35,519 nucleotides of DNA. Source: Gammaproteobacteria bacterium. GTDB lineage: Bacteria; Pseudomonadota; Gammaproteobacteria; Legionellales; Legionellaceae. A program made the position numbers and the translations under genes. The stretch is from the NCBI GenBank assembly GCA_026399205.1, contig JAPLRL010000047.1, positions 1 to 35,519 of the forward strand, given 5' to 3'. Positions 24,101 to 32,957 of this stretch are shown here, piece by piece. The notes under the pieces were generated by a model. It did no database searches and was not told where the DNA came from. It was given only the letters and a program-made list of their open reading frames with translations. Within the stretch, counting starts at the first letter, position 1. Each line of letters starts with the position of its first letter.

Positions 24101-25273
24101 ATGGATACTGCTTCTGTGTTTTATACTATTTTTTTGATTTTTGCTGGCGCTTCTGTTTTTTCTACAGTGGTGTTATACACGCGTCAATCGCTATTGGTTG
24201 CTTATATTCTCTTGGGTGCGGTGATTGGTCCTTGGGGAATGAAACTGGTGACGGATTTGACCGTGGTGAAACAAGTTGGTGATATTGGTATTGTGTTTCT
24301 TTTGTTTTTATTGGGATTACATCTACAGCCACAAAACTTAGTGCATATGTTGAAAAAAATCACGTGGATTGCGGTCGTCAGCTCGCTGCTGTTTGCAGCG
24401 ATTGCTTATCTCATTGGGCGATGGTTTGGGTTAGGGGTGACGGAGTCTTATATTTTAGGTGCTGCGATGATGTTTTCGAGCACCATCATCGGGTTAAAGT
24501 TGTTACCAACGACCATTTTACATCATCAACATACCGGTGAATTGATGATTAGTGTGTTGTTGATGCAAGACGTGATTGCTATTTTAATCTTAATTTTAAT
24601 CAATGCCTCGCGAACTGGCGGTGGGTTATCTTGGCATGATATTGTGATGACGGGTGCGGCCTTACCTATATTAACTGGCGTCGGGTTTTTAGTTGAACGC
24701 TATGTGCTCGTCAAATTATTAGCTCGTTTTGATAGAACACAAGAATATGTGTTTTTGTTGTCAATTGGTTGGTGTTTAGGCTTGGCATTTTTTGCACAGT
24801 ATCTGGGGTTATCTCAAGACATTGGCGCTTTCGTTGCCGGCGTATTGTTAGCATCAAGTCCGATCTCTTTGTACATTGCTGAAAGTTTAAAACCGCTACG
24901 TGATTTTTTTCTGGTGATGTTTTTCTTTTCAATTGGGGCAACCTTTAACTTTGGATATTTATCGCAAGTGATGATTCCAGCAAGCATGCTGGCAGGGTTG
25001 ATATTGGTGGTGAAACCCCTTTTATTTCGTTGGTTGTTTGTGCGTGCTGGTGAAAAATATCAAGTTGCCAAGGAAGTTGGCATTCGCCTTGGGCAAGCCA
25101 GTGAGTTTTCATTGTTGGTCGCAAGTATTGCGTTGAGTGCAGGCATGGTTTCAGATGTGGCCGCTAATTTAATTCAAGCAACGACTATTTTAACGTTTAT
25201 TGTTTCTTCCTATGTTGTTGTTTTAAAATACCCTACACCGATTGCTTTAACGGAAAACATGCAAAGGGATTAA
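24101..25273 (+). CDS. Kef/CPA2-type monovalent cation:proton antiporter, 390 aa
   Basis: A membrane protein with about 11-12 hydrophobic segments in the Na+/H+ exchanger fold. Typical CPA2 features are LLVAYILLGAVIGPWG in the second segment, GIVFLLFLLGLHLQP, and SQDIGAFVAGVLLASSP, which holds the Asp of the ion site. The C-terminus ends right after the membrane domain, so the cytoplasmic TrkA-N (KTN) regulatory domain of KefB/KefC is absent. It leads a run of tightly spaced genes (4-base gap to the AmpE-like gene) ending with pyruvate dehydrogenase. Ion specificity is not clear from sequence. Confidence 0.85.
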   Translation: MDTASVFYTIFLIFAGASVFSTVVLYTRQSLLVAYILLGAVIGPWGMKLVTDLTVVKQVGDIGIVFLLFLLGLHLQPQNLVHMLKKITWIAVVSSLLFAAIAYLIGRWFGLGVTESYILGAAMMFSSTIIGLKLLPTTILHHQHTGELMISVLLMQDVIAILILILINASRTGGGLSWHDIVMTGAALPILTGVGFLVERYVLVKLLARFDRTQEYVFLLSIGWCLGLAFFAQYLGLSQDIGAFVAGVLLASSPISLYIAESLKPLRDFFLVMFFFSIGATFNFGYLSQVMIPASMLAGLILVVKPLLFRWLFVRAGEKYQVAKEVGIRLGQASEFSLLVASIALSAGMVSDVAANLIQATTILTFIVSSYVVVLKYPTPIALTENMQRD

Positions 25274-25277
25274 GCTG

Positions 25278-26009
25278 ATGAAATTATTGATCATGATATT
25301 ATGCATTGCTCTTGAGCGCTATGGAGAACGGTTTGATCACTATCGTCAATTTGGTTGGTTTGAGGCGTGGGCAAAGACCTTAGAAACAAAATTGTATTTC
25401 GTGCATCCTGGCATTGTGTTAATCGCCACAATTTCCCCAGTGCTCATCGTCGTATGGCTTTTTTTTGCTCTATTTGGTGGGTGGATTTTTGGTAGTGTTG
25501 GTTTGGTTGCCGAAATCGCAGTGGTTTTTTATTGTTTAGGGCCACGGAATATTTTTCAGTATAGAAAATTAAAGCTGGAACATGAAATGCCAGAAAACTA
25601 TGTGAGCCAAGTGAATCGCGACTATTTTGCGGTGATGTGCTGGTACTTGGTGTTTGGCTTGAAGGGCGCGTTGTGTTACCGGTTACTGGATCGAATAGCA
25701 GTCAGCACGCGTGGAAGCCACCCATTGGCCGTTACGGTGATGAATTACTTAGATTGGATTCCTGCGCGCCTCTTGGGCCTGTGTTATCTGATGGTGGGAA
25801 ATTTTCAGCAGGTTTTTCCATTTATGTTGGCAAATTGCTGGAGTGCTGCTGATAAAAACGAATTTTTTTTGACAGAATGTGGGATGCTCGCTGTGAAACA
25901 AGAGGGGAAAGGGGGGGTGACCTTATCTCAAGCTGAACAACTGGTATGGTACGCGTTGGTGTTCTTTTTTGTAGTGATTGCGTTGTTAACCATGGCGGCT
26001 TGGTTATGA
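25278..26009 (+). CDS. ampE: AmpE-like inner-membrane protein, 243 aa
   Basis: The protein has four or so hydrophobic segments and the AmpE/CobD-type conserved block NRDYFAVMCWYLVFGLKGAL followed by CYRLLDRI. An ERYGERFDHYR start and ARLLGLCYLMVGNF near 165 also fit AmpE. AmpE is classed as a modulator of AmpC beta-lactamase signalling with unclear biochemistry. No ampD is next to it, and here it sits between an antiporter gene and the PDH genes. The stop overlaps the next ATG (ATGA), showing coupling. Confidence 0.8.
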   Translation: MKLLIMILCIALERYGERFDHYRQFGWFEAWAKTLETKLYFVHPGIVLIATISPVLIVVWLFFALFGGWIFGSVGLVAEIAVVFYCLGPRNIFQYRKLKLEHEMPENYVSQVNRDYFAVMCWYLVFGLKGALCYRLLDRIAVSTRGSHPLAVTVMNYLDWIPARLLGLCYLMVGNFQQVFPFMLANCWSAADKNEFFLTECGMLAVKQEGKGGVTLSQAEQLVWYALVFFFVVIALLTMAAWL

Positions 26010-26575
26010 GTGATCGTTCTAATCGCATGCTACATCTTCCTAACTTCATGCCACGTCATCCCAACTTCATGTTACGTCATCCCAACTTCATGTTGCGTCA
26101 TCCCAACTTCATGCTACGTCATCCCGAGCGTAGCGAGGGATCTCCTGCCGTCTGGTGGAGGTCCCTCGCTGCGCTCGGGATGACGTGGCGTACTCTCGGG
26201 ATGACGTGTGGAATGCTAGCGATGCTACCAGGCTGCGCACATCATACCCCCCCAATACCTCTTTCCTGCCCCGACCAGTGTGTCAATCGGCTTAAAGCGT
26301 GTGGGGATGCGTGTCAACATAACTGTCCTGCCTGTAAGAAAAAAATTCAAGCAGTGACGGATGCCAATTATCAACGTTATGTACTGATGCGACGAGCTCA
26401 GGGGTTTGTGGTGGCAAGACAACGAGATGCTTATATGGATCCCCTGGCTTGTACAAAAGTAAGTTGTGATTGTGTAGCAGATTATGCTGTCTGTAAACAG
26501 CGGTGCAGCGGGAAAGTTAACCCCGTCTTACAGAACCCTGTTTGTATGTTAGATAGGAGTATATGGGCGTGGTGA
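26006..26575 (+). CDS. Cys-rich lipoprotein with repeat-derived leader, 189 aa
   Basis: The start ATG at 26006 overlaps the AmpE-like stop. The first 60 residues come from repeats: four copies of a 7-residue unit (NFMLRHP type) and then a family A element read as PERSEGSP and [12 protein letters not shown] hydrophobic stretch to MLPGC follows, with a lipobox-like LPGC and Cys77. The Pro before Gly is unusual, so lipidation is likely but not sure. The mature 110 residues have about a dozen Cys (CPDQCVNRLKACGDACQHNC, then CTKVSCDCVADYAVCKQRC), suggesting disulfides or metal binding in the periplasm. I do not recognise the family. It overlaps aceE by 13 bases. Internal Met starts inside the element are an alternative. 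Confidence 0.7.
   Translation: MSDRSNRMLHLPNFMPRHPNFMLRHPNFMLRHPNFMLRHPERSEGSPAVWWRSLAALGMTWRTLGMTCGMLAMLPGCAHHTPPIPLSCPDQCVNRLKACGDACQHNCPACKKKIQAVTDANYQRYVLMRRAQGFVVARQRDAYMDPLACTKVSCDCVADYAVCKQRCSGKVNPVLQNPVCMLDRSIWAW
26042..26125 (+). repeat. Four 21-bp tandem units at the left edge of the lipoprotein element
   Basis: Units aacttcatgttacgtcatcc(c) repeat four times with 1-2 changes each, and the last runs straight into the family A arm. Each unit contains the terminal bases acgtcatccc of family A. Confidence 0.9.
26116..26186. repeat. Family A palindromic element inside the Cys-rich lipoprotein leader (71 bp)
   Basis: Same length as the bamB copy and nearly identical, differing at about two centre positions. 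It is in the same reading frame and at the same place relative to the lipobox. Confidence 0.92.
26176..26217 (+). repeat. Two degenerate 21-bp units at the right edge of the lipoprotein element
   Basis: cgggatgacgt recurs at 26176 and 26197, 21 bases apart, with different 10-base tails. The period is the same as at bamB. Confidence 0.7.
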
Positions 26576-29241
26576 ACGATGAAAAAAAAACCGAAATTGA
26601 TGTGCTGGAAACGCAAGAGTGGTGTGATGCGTTAGAAGATGTATTAGAAGCCGATGGACCAGAGCGGGTTGCTTATTTGATTCGTGCGTTGGTAACAAAG
26701 GCGCAGTTACAAGGGGTTCCCTTGTCGTTTGTGTTGAATTCGCCTTATCGAAATACCATCCCTGTTTCACAAGAAAAACATATCCCACATGATCATGGGA
26801 TTGCGCATCAAGTGAATGCCTTGATTCGCTGGAATGCGGTTGCGATGGTACTGCGGGCAGGTAAACATGCACCTGAGCTCGGTGGACATATTGCAACCTA
26901 TGCATCTGCTTCAATTTTATATGAAGTTGGGTTTAATCATTTTTTTAAAGGCCCCCAACATCCAGAAGGCGCTGATTTATTGTATATTCAAGGCCATTCT
27001 TCACCGGGTATTTATGCGCGCGCTTTTTTAGAAGGTCGCTTAAGTGAAGAGCAGGTTGCAAATTTTCGGCAAGAGGTCACGCCGCCTGGGTTAACGTCTT
27101 ATCCACATCCCTGGTTAATGCCTGATTTTTGGCAGTTTGCAACGGTGTCGATGGGTTTAGGTCCGCTGCAGGCCATTTATCAAGCACGTTTTTTAAAGTA
27201 TTTAGCCAATAGAAAATTACTTCCGAGTGCATCGGCACAAAAAGTATGGGCGTTTTTAGGGGATGGCGAAACTGATGAACCTGAATCATTGGGCGCATTA
27301 TCGATTGCCGCACGTGAAAAATTAGATAATTTGATTTTTGTTGTAAACTGTAATTTACAACGTCTAGATGGCCCTGTGCGCGGCAATGGTAAAATTATTC
27401 AAGAATTGGAACGCATTTTTCATGGTGCGGGTTGGAATGTGATCAAAGTGGTTTGGGGTGAACGCTGGGACGCCTTGTTGGAAGCTGATAGCGATGGTCG
27501 TCTACAACAAAGGATGGAAGACTGTGTTGATGGTGATTATCAAGCTTATAAAGCCAACGATGGGGCGTATGTTAGGGAGCACTTTTTTGGCAAAGATCCA
27601 GAGTTAAAAGCAAGGGTTGCGCATTTAACAGATGAAGAAATTTGGCATTTAAATCGCGGTGGGCACGATCCACAAAAAGTATTTGCAGCATATGCAGCAG
27701 CTGTTCAACACAAAGGACAACCCACGGTGATTCTTGCTAAAACCGTCAAAGGCTTTGGCATGGGTGCAGCAGGTGAAGGGCAAAACATCACGCACCAGCA
27801 GAAAAAAATGACCCTGGATGAGCTACGAGCCTTTCGTGACCGATTTCATATTCCGGTTACCGATGAACAAATAGAACATATTCCGTTTTATCGGCCTGAT
27901 GAAAACTCACCCGAAATCCAATATATTAAACAACAGCGTCAACAACTGGGGGGGTATTTGCCGTATCGGCAAGTCGAGTCTGAAGTGTTGACTATTCCGC
28001 CTCTCAGTCTATTTTCCTCTGTCACAGAGGGGTCTGGGGATCGGGCTATTTCAACCACCATGGCCTTTGTGCGTATTTTATCGGTTTTATTAAAAGACAA
28101 AGCGATTGGTAAGCAAATCGTGCCAATTGTGCCGGATGAGAGTCGTACATTTGGTATGGAAGGATTGTTTCGCCAAATTGGGATTTATTCGCCGGTGGGA
28201 CAATTGTATACCCCTGTTGATAAAAGCCAGGTGATGTATTATCACGAATCTATAGATGGTCAATTGCTAGAAGAAGGCATTAACGAAGCCGGTGCCTTTT
28301 GTTCTTGGATGGCCGCGGGGACGTCTTACAGTACGACAAAAATCCCCATGATTCCTTTTTATATTTACTATTCGATGTTTGGGTTCCAGCGGATTGGTGA
28401 TCTTGCTTGGGCTGCAGGCGATATGCAGGTCAAGGGCTTTTTATTAGGCGCAACCGCAGGGCGCACCACGTTAGCGGGTGAGGGATTACAACATCAAGAT
28501 GGTCAAAGTCATTTGTATGCGGCGACCATTCCTAACTGTGTTGCTTATGATCCAGCCTATGCTTATGAACTTGCGGTGATTATTCAACACGGGTTAGAGC
28601 GCATGTTTGTCGCTCAAGAATCAGTGTTTTACTATTTAACCGTTATGAATGAAAATGTCGTGCAACCTTCCATGCCAAAAGACGCAGAAGCTGGGATTAT
28701 TAAAGGTATGCATGTCATTCGGCAACCTAAAAAAAGACAACACGCCCATGTGCGTTTGCTGGGTTCGGGGATGATTTTACAAGAGGTGTTAAAAGCCGCA
28801 GAGCTGTTGGCTGCTGATTATGACATCAGTGCAGATGTATGGAGTGTGACCAGTTTTACTGAACTAAGAAAAGAGGCCTTATCGGTTGAGCGTCATCGAC
28901 GGTTGCATCCGGAGGAAAACCCCGCGCAACGGTCTTATGTTGAAACGCAATTGGCAGACATCGATACCCCGATTATTGCAGCGACTGATTATGTGAAATT
29001 ACATGCGGATCAAATTCGTCCCTTTATTCAAGCGCCCTATATTACCCTAGGGACAGATGGGTATGGGCGTAGTGATACAAGAGCAGCATTGCGGGCTTTT
29101 TTTGAAGTGAATGCAAATTGGATTGCTTTTACGGCTGTTGAGGCGTTGGTGAACCAGGGTTTGTTAAAAAAATCCGTTTTAATGGATGCTATGCATCGTT
29201 ATGAAATTGATCCTAATAAACCGGATCCGGTGACCGTCTGA
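26563..29241 (+). CDS. aceE: Pyruvate dehydrogenase E1 component, homodimeric type, 892 aa
   Basis: AceE decarboxylates pyruvate with thiamine diphosphate and passes the acetyl group to E2. The ThDP site is seen as AFLGDGETDEPES around residue 230 with the following NCNLQRLDGPVRGNGK. The GHSSPGIYARAFLEGRLSE block and the C-terminal YITLGTDGYGRSDTR also fit the family. Length matches the gammaproteobacterial single-chain E1 (about 885). AGGAG lies about 7 bases before the ATG, inside the end of the lipoprotein gene. aceF follows after 12 bases. No PdhR-like operator was recognised. Confidence 0.97.
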   Translation: MGVVNDEKKTEIDVLETQEWCDALEDVLEADGPERVAYLIRALVTKAQLQGVPLSFVLNSPYRNTIPVSQEKHIPHDHGIAHQVNALIRWNAVAMVLRAGKHAPELGGHIATYASASILYEVGFNHFFKGPQHPEGADLLYIQGHSSPGIYARAFLEGRLSEEQVANFRQEVTPPGLTSYPHPWLMPDFWQFATVSMGLGPLQAIYQARFLKYLANRKLLPSASAQKVWAFLGDGETDEPESLGALSIAAREKLDNLIFVVNCNLQRLDGPVRGNGKIIQELERIFHGAGWNVIKVVWGERWDALLEADSDGRLQQRMEDCVDGDYQAYKANDGAYVREHFFGKDPELKARVAHLTDEEIWHLNRGGHDPQKVFAAYAAAVQHKGQPTVILAKTVKGFGMGAAGEGQNITHQQKKMTLDELRAFRDRFHIPVTDEQIEHIPFYRPDENSPEIQYIKQQRQQLGGYLPYRQVESEVLTIPPLSLFSSVTEGSGDRAISTTMAFVRILSVLLKDKAIGKQIVPIVPDESRTFGMEGLFRQIGIYSPVGQLYTPVDKSQVMYYHESIDGQLLEEGINEAGAFCSWMAAGTSYSTTKIPMIPFYIYYSMFGFQRIGDLAWAAGDMQVKGFLLGATAGRTTLAGEGLQHQDGQSHLYAATIPNCVAYDPAYAYELAVIIQHGLERMFVAQESVFYYLTVMNENVVQPSMPKDAEAGIIKGMHVIRQPKKRQHAHVRLLGSGMILQEVLKAAELLAADYDISADVWSVTSFTELRKEALSVERHRRLHPEENPAQRSYVETQLADIDTPIIAATDYVKLHADQIRPFIQAPYITLGTDGYGRSDTRAALRAFFEVNANWIAFTAVEALVNQGLLKKSVLMDAMHRYEIDPNKPDPVTV

Positions 29242-29253
29242 TTGAGAGGGAAC

Positions 29254-30510
29254 ATGAAGCAAGAACAAATAATCAATGTGCCTGATATTGGAGGCGTGAG
29301 TGGGGTGGATGTCATTGAAGTATTGGTATCTATCGGTGATAAGATTGAAATTGATACGCCTTTAGTGACGTTAGAGTCAGATAAAGCAAGCATGGAAATT
29401 CCATCACCACAGGCAGGAGTCGTCACAGCACTGTCGGTGAAAGTGGGTGATAAAGTGGCTGAGGGCTCGCCTATTTTAACGCTGACTACCGATGGCGCGG
29501 CTACGTCGTCTAAGCAGGAGGATGCGCCGGTTGTTGCACCGTCTGTCGCTACGACTGACGCGCCACCCGCACCATCAAAGCCTCCTGCAGTAGAAGTAGC
29601 GCCTCCCAGCGGGCACGACGGCTTGTACGCAGGCCCTGCGGTGCGCCGTTTGGCGCGTGAGCTCGGTGTAGATTTAACCAAGTTATCAGGAACAGGGCGA
29701 AAGGCGCGGGTGATGCGCGAAGATGTGATTGCTTTTTTTAAAAAACAATCACAACTTGGGGCGGGCGCGATGGCAGTGAGCCCAGTGCCTGTAATTGATT
29801 TTAGTCAATTTGGTCCCATTGAAACAAAGCCATTGAATAAAATTAAACGCTTAACGGCTCAACACGTTTATCGGTCTTGGGCGACCATTCCTCATGTGAC
29901 GCAGTTTGGTGACGTAGACATCACCGATTTAGAGGCTTTTCGTCGGGAAGAAATGGCTAGAGTTGAACAACAGCAAGGCGTGAAACTAACCATTCTTGCG
30001 TTTATTGTGAAAGCGTTGACCAGTGCTTTGGCGCAGTTTCCGCAATTTAATGCATCGCTTGATCCAACGGGTGACTCGTTGATTTATAAACAGTATTTTC
30101 ATATTGGTATCGCGGTTGAAACCCCCAATGGATTAGTGGTTCCTGTGATAAAAAATGCTGATCAGCTGTCTGTGGGTGAAATTGCCAAAGAAATGGGGCG
30201 TTTGAGTACATTAGCAAGAGAAAAAGGGGTGCCTCCTGCTGATATGAAAGGGGGAACCTTTACGGTCTCGAGTTTAGGAGGCATAGGCGGGACTGCCTTT
30301 ACCCCGATTGTCAATGCACCAGAAGTGGCGATTTTAGGGGTATCTAAGGCGTCAATTAAGCCGATTTATCAAGAGGGCGCGTTTGTGCCGCGGTTAATAT
30401 TGCCACTTTCATTGTCTTATGATCACCGGGTGATCGATGGGGCGGAAGGGGCGCGGTTTATCAATTGTGTGTCTATGTTATTGAATGATGTGGGCCGAAT
30501 TTTATTGTAA
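29254..30510 (+). CDS. aceF: Dihydrolipoamide acetyltransferase (PDH E2), 418 aa
   Basis: One N-terminal lipoyl domain (about 1-80) with the lipoylated Lys44 in ESDKASMEIP, an Ala/Pro/Val-rich flexible linker (about 85-125), a subunit-binding domain (AGPAVRRLARELGVDLTKL, about 129-165) and the acetyltransferase domain ending in SYDHRVIDG with catalytic His391. E. coli AceF has three lipoyl domains, while many relatives have one or two. ATG 29254 with GAGAGGG upstream is preferred to the in-frame TTG at 29242. lpdA starts 11 bases after the stop. Confidence 0.96.
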   Translation: MKQEQIINVPDIGGVSGVDVIEVLVSIGDKIEIDTPLVTLESDKASMEIPSPQAGVVTALSVKVGDKVAEGSPILTLTTDGAATSSKQEDAPVVAPSVATTDAPPAPSKPPAVEVAPPSGHDGLYAGPAVRRLARELGVDLTKLSGTGRKARVMREDVIAFFKKQSQLGAGAMAVSPVPVIDFSQFGPIETKPLNKIKRLTAQHVYRSWATIPHVTQFGDVDITDLEAFRREEMARVEQQQGVKLTILAFIVKALTSALAQFPQFNASLDPTGDSLIYKQYFHIGIAVETPNGLVVPVIKNADQLSVGEIAKEMGRLSTLAREKGVPPADMKGGTFTVSSLGGIGGTAFTPIVNAPEVAILGVSKASIKPIYQEGAFVPRLILPLSLSYDHRVIDGAEGARFINCVSMLLNDVGRILL

Positions 30511-30521
30511 GGTGATGGGTT

Positions 30522-31943
30522 ATGAGCGAACAAAAACAAGTAGTAGATGTTGTCGTTATTGGGAGTGGTCCTGGTGGCTATACGGCGGCTTTTCGAGCAG
30601 CTGATTTAGGTTTAAGTGTGGCTTTAGTTGAGCGCTATCCTACGTTGGGTGGGGTGTGTTTGAACGTTGGCTGTATTCCATCTAAAGCATTATTGCATGT
30701 GGCCAAGGTGGTCGATGAAGCCGGTGAAATGGGTGAATTAGGTGTTCAATTTGGCAAGCCCGTATTTAACGCGACCCAATTGGTTGGCTGGAAAAATAAA
30801 GTCATTAAAAAATTAACTGGTGGGTTAGTCGCCCTTGCGAAGCAACGTAAAGTACAGCTGTTGGTGGGTGAAGGTCGTTTCACGGGTACACATACGCTCA
30901 TGGTTCAAGGAGAGGCGGGTAATCAAACCATCGAGTTTAAACATGCCATTATTGCAGTGGGCAGTGAATCGGTGACGTTTCCTTTTATTCCAGAAGACAA
31001 GCGTATTTTTAGCTCAACGGGTGCATTGGAGTTACGTGATATCAAAGGCGACTTGTTGGTCTTAGGCGGTGGGATCATTGGTCTTGAAATGGCGACTGTT
31101 TATGCGGCCTTAGGGGTTAAAGTAACGGTGGTTGAATTCATGGAGCAGTTGATTTCTTCAGCCGATACAGATCTGGTGCAAGTCTTACAAAAGCGCATGG
31201 CCAAAAAAGGCGTGACGTTTTTATTAAAAACAAAAGTCACGGAAATGAGCGCTAAAAAAGAAGGCATCTTTGTGCGCCTAGAAGGCGAACACGCTACAAC
31301 CGAACCTCGTTGTTTTCAGCAGGTGTTGGTGGCGGTTGGTCGCAAGCCCAATGGGCATCAAATTGCGGCGGATAAAGCGGGTGTTAAGGTCGATGACAAA
31401 GGATTTATTGCAGTAGACAAACAAATGCGCACCAACGTTAATCATATTTTTGCAATTGGCGATGTGGTCGGACAGCCGATGTTAGCGCATAAAGCTATAC
31501 CGGAAGGGAAAGTTGCTGCAGAAGTCATTGCCGGTAAAAAGCATTATTTTGATCCGCTGTCTATTGCGAATGTGGCGTATACTGATCCTGAAATCGCGTG
31601 GGTGGGCTTAACCGAGCGCGACGCGAAAGCAAAAGGTGTTGCTTATAAAAAGGCAGCGTTTCCGTGGGCTGCAAGTGGTCGAGCCTTGAGTATGGGAAGA
31701 GAAGAGGGCTTTACAAAGCTTTTATTTTGTCCAAATACAAAACGTATATTAGGTGGAGGCATTGTGGGAATCAATGCTGGAGAGTTGATTGCAGAAGTGG
31801 CTTTAAGTATCGAGATGAACTGTGAAGCAGAAGACCTAGCGTTGACCATTCATCCTCATCCAACATTGAGTGAGACCATCGCGCAGGCAACAGAGATGTT
31901 TGAGGGGACGATCACTGATTTGTATTTACCTAAGGATAAATAG
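30522..31943 (+). CDS. lpdA: Dihydrolipoamide dehydrogenase (E3), 473 aa
   Basis: A flavoprotein that reoxidises lipoamide and makes NADH for the pyruvate, and possibly oxoglutarate, dehydrogenase complexes. It has the FAD site VVIGSGPGGYTAA (11-23), the redox pair Cys46/Cys51 in GGVCLNVGCIPSK, the NAD site LVLGGGIIGLEMA, the second FAD contact FAIGDVVGQPMLAHKA, and the C-terminal active-site HPHPTLSE. Length is standard. It is the last gene of the aceE-aceF-lpdA cluster. Confidence 0.97.
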   Translation: MSEQKQVVDVVVIGSGPGGYTAAFRAADLGLSVALVERYPTLGGVCLNVGCIPSKALLHVAKVVDEAGEMGELGVQFGKPVFNATQLVGWKNKVIKKLTGGLVALAKQRKVQLLVGEGRFTGTHTLMVQGEAGNQTIEFKHAIIAVGSESVTFPFIPEDKRIFSSTGALELRDIKGDLLVLGGGIIGLEMATVYAALGVKVTVVEFMEQLISSADTDLVQVLQKRMAKKGVTFLLKTKVTEMSAKKEGIFVRLEGEHATTEPRCFQQVLVAVGRKPNGHQIAADKAGVKVDDKGFIAVDKQMRTNVNHIFAIGDVVGQPMLAHKAIPEGKVAAEVIAGKKHYFDPLSIANVAYTDPEIAWVGLTERDAKAKGVAYKKAAFPWAASGRALSMGREEGFTKLLFCPNTKRILGGGIVGINAGELIAEVALSIEMNCEAEDLALTIHPHPTLSETIAQATEMFEGTITDLYLPKDK

Positions 31944-31986
31944 CGTTTTTTGGCTTCGCTCCGTTCGCAAAGAAGAAACCCTGTAG

Positions 31987-32004
31987 GTTGGGCCTTGGCC
32001 CAAC
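31987..32004. repeat. Short palindrome after lpdA
   Basis: gttgggccttggcccaac has 8-base arms around TT, 43 bases after the lpdA stop. This GTAGGTTGGGC type of sequence is a common dispersed repeat motif in bacterial genomes. It could mark the end of the transcript, but no T-run follows. Confidence 0.5.
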
Positions 32005-32042
32005 ATCGATGCTAAGTGGGATGAGTAGGGCGCTTTGAGAGG

Positions 32043-32429
32043 TTAAAATGAATCTAGATGCCGCACCAGCTCGCTGTATTGTGGGAGTGTGGCATCGTTT
32101 GTTAACAGGGTTAATGGCTCACTCATGGCTTGTGCAATGAGTATGCGATCAAAAGGATCTTTGTGATAAAGAGGGAGATCTTTAGTCAGTTGAGCATGCT
32201 TCCAAGTGACGGGCAATGATTGTATGCCTATATTTTCTATTTCCTGAATGAAGGTAGCGAGGTCTAGTTGAAGTTTATTGAGCTGTATTTTAATGGAAAT
32301 TTCCCATATAGACGCGGCGCTAACATAAATCATTTCCGCTTCAGTAATATAATCTTGGGCTTTTGTAGATAGGCGTTGGGGTTCACTCACAGCCCAAATG
32401 ATGATATGTGTATCAAGTAATACCTTCAT
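32043..32429 (-). CDS. vapC: PIN-domain ribonuclease toxin (VapC-like), 128 aa
   Basis: The PIN fold acidic residues are in place: Asp6 in LLDTHIIIW, Glu43 in SIWEISIK, Asp94 in DPFDRILIAQA and Asp112 in LLTNDATL. Such toxins cut tRNA or rRNA using Mg2+. The DTHIIIWA start and the W-x-x-S pattern are those of the type II PIN toxin subfamily often paired with Phd/YefM antitoxins. The start overlaps the antitoxin stop by 4 bases. The pair lies next to tRNA-Thr, a common place for accessory modules. Confidence 0.92.
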   Translation of the reverse strand: MKVLLDTHIIIWAVSEPQRLSTKAQDYITEAEMIYVSAASIWEISIKIQLNKLQLDLATFIQEIENIGIQSLPVTWKHAQLTKDLPLYHKDPFDRILIAQAMSEPLTLLTNDATLPQYSELVRHLDSF

Positions 32430-32677
32430 AATAAGTCATCATCACCTTTTTCAAATAAATCTATTATTTCATCGGGTAAAGGATCATTAAAGTCGTCGGA
32501 AACTTTGATTTTTCCTTTCATGGTGCCAAATTTAAAGCATTTTTTGGGTGCATCAAAAGGGATGATTTTTGCCCAAGGCTTACCTGCTTTTGCGATAATA
32601 ATGGTTTCACCCTGATGTGCTTGCTCTACTAGCTTAGAAAGATGTGTTTTAACATCGTAAATGTTAAATTGTTGCAT
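32426..32677 (-). CDS. Phd/YefM-family antitoxin, 83 aa
   Basis: The N-terminal half is the typical Phd/YefM DNA-binding fold: QFNIYDVKTHLSKLVEQAHQ, then GETIIIAKAGKPWAKIIP. The C-terminal half is acidic (DDFNDPLPDEIIDLFEKGDDD) and would bind and block the PIN toxin. Length is typical. These antitoxins usually repress their own operon through the N-terminal domain, and the upstream region 32678-32760 is A/T-rich, though no clear operator is recognised. Confidence 0.92.
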   Translation of the reverse strand: MQQFNIYDVKTHLSKLVEQAHQGETIIIAKAGKPWAKIIPFDAPKKCFKFGTMKGKIKVSDDFNDPLPDEIIDLFEKGDDDLL

Positions 32678-32792
32678 GCCCTTGCTCCCACCACTAAATT
32701 ACAGGTAATTATAGCCAAGCCTGACCAACTTAGTCAACTAGTCGGAATGACGTGCTCGAGCAGTTACTCTAATGAGTTTGTTCATAGGAGTC

Positions 32793-32821
32793 TTGACAAC
32801 GATTTAGGAAAACCCTATCCT
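32793..32821 (+). promoter_or_regulatory. Promoter for tRNA-Thr
   Basis: A perfect TTGACA (32793-32798) and TATCCT (32816-32821) with 17 bases between them, ending 16 bases before the tRNA 5' end. Confidence 0.6.
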
Positions 32822-32837
32822 TCCACTTCAAAATTTG

Positions 32838-32913
<76 letters not shown>

Positions 32914-32939
32914 GGTTTTAGAGACTTCACAACAAAATG

Positions 32940-32957
32940 GGTACCAGTCTTGGTACC
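32940..32957 (+). terminator. Hairpin after tRNA-Thr
   Basis: ggtacca and tggtacc are 7-bp arms around GTCT, 26 bases after the tRNA. It is followed by GGATCGCAAATC rather than a T-run, so it is a weak terminator candidate at best. Confidence 0.3.

Noticed and set aside
26042-26125. Four regular 21-bp units considered as a CRISPR array
   Set aside because: The units are directly adjacent with no spacers and are extensions of the family A edge; no cas genes are near.
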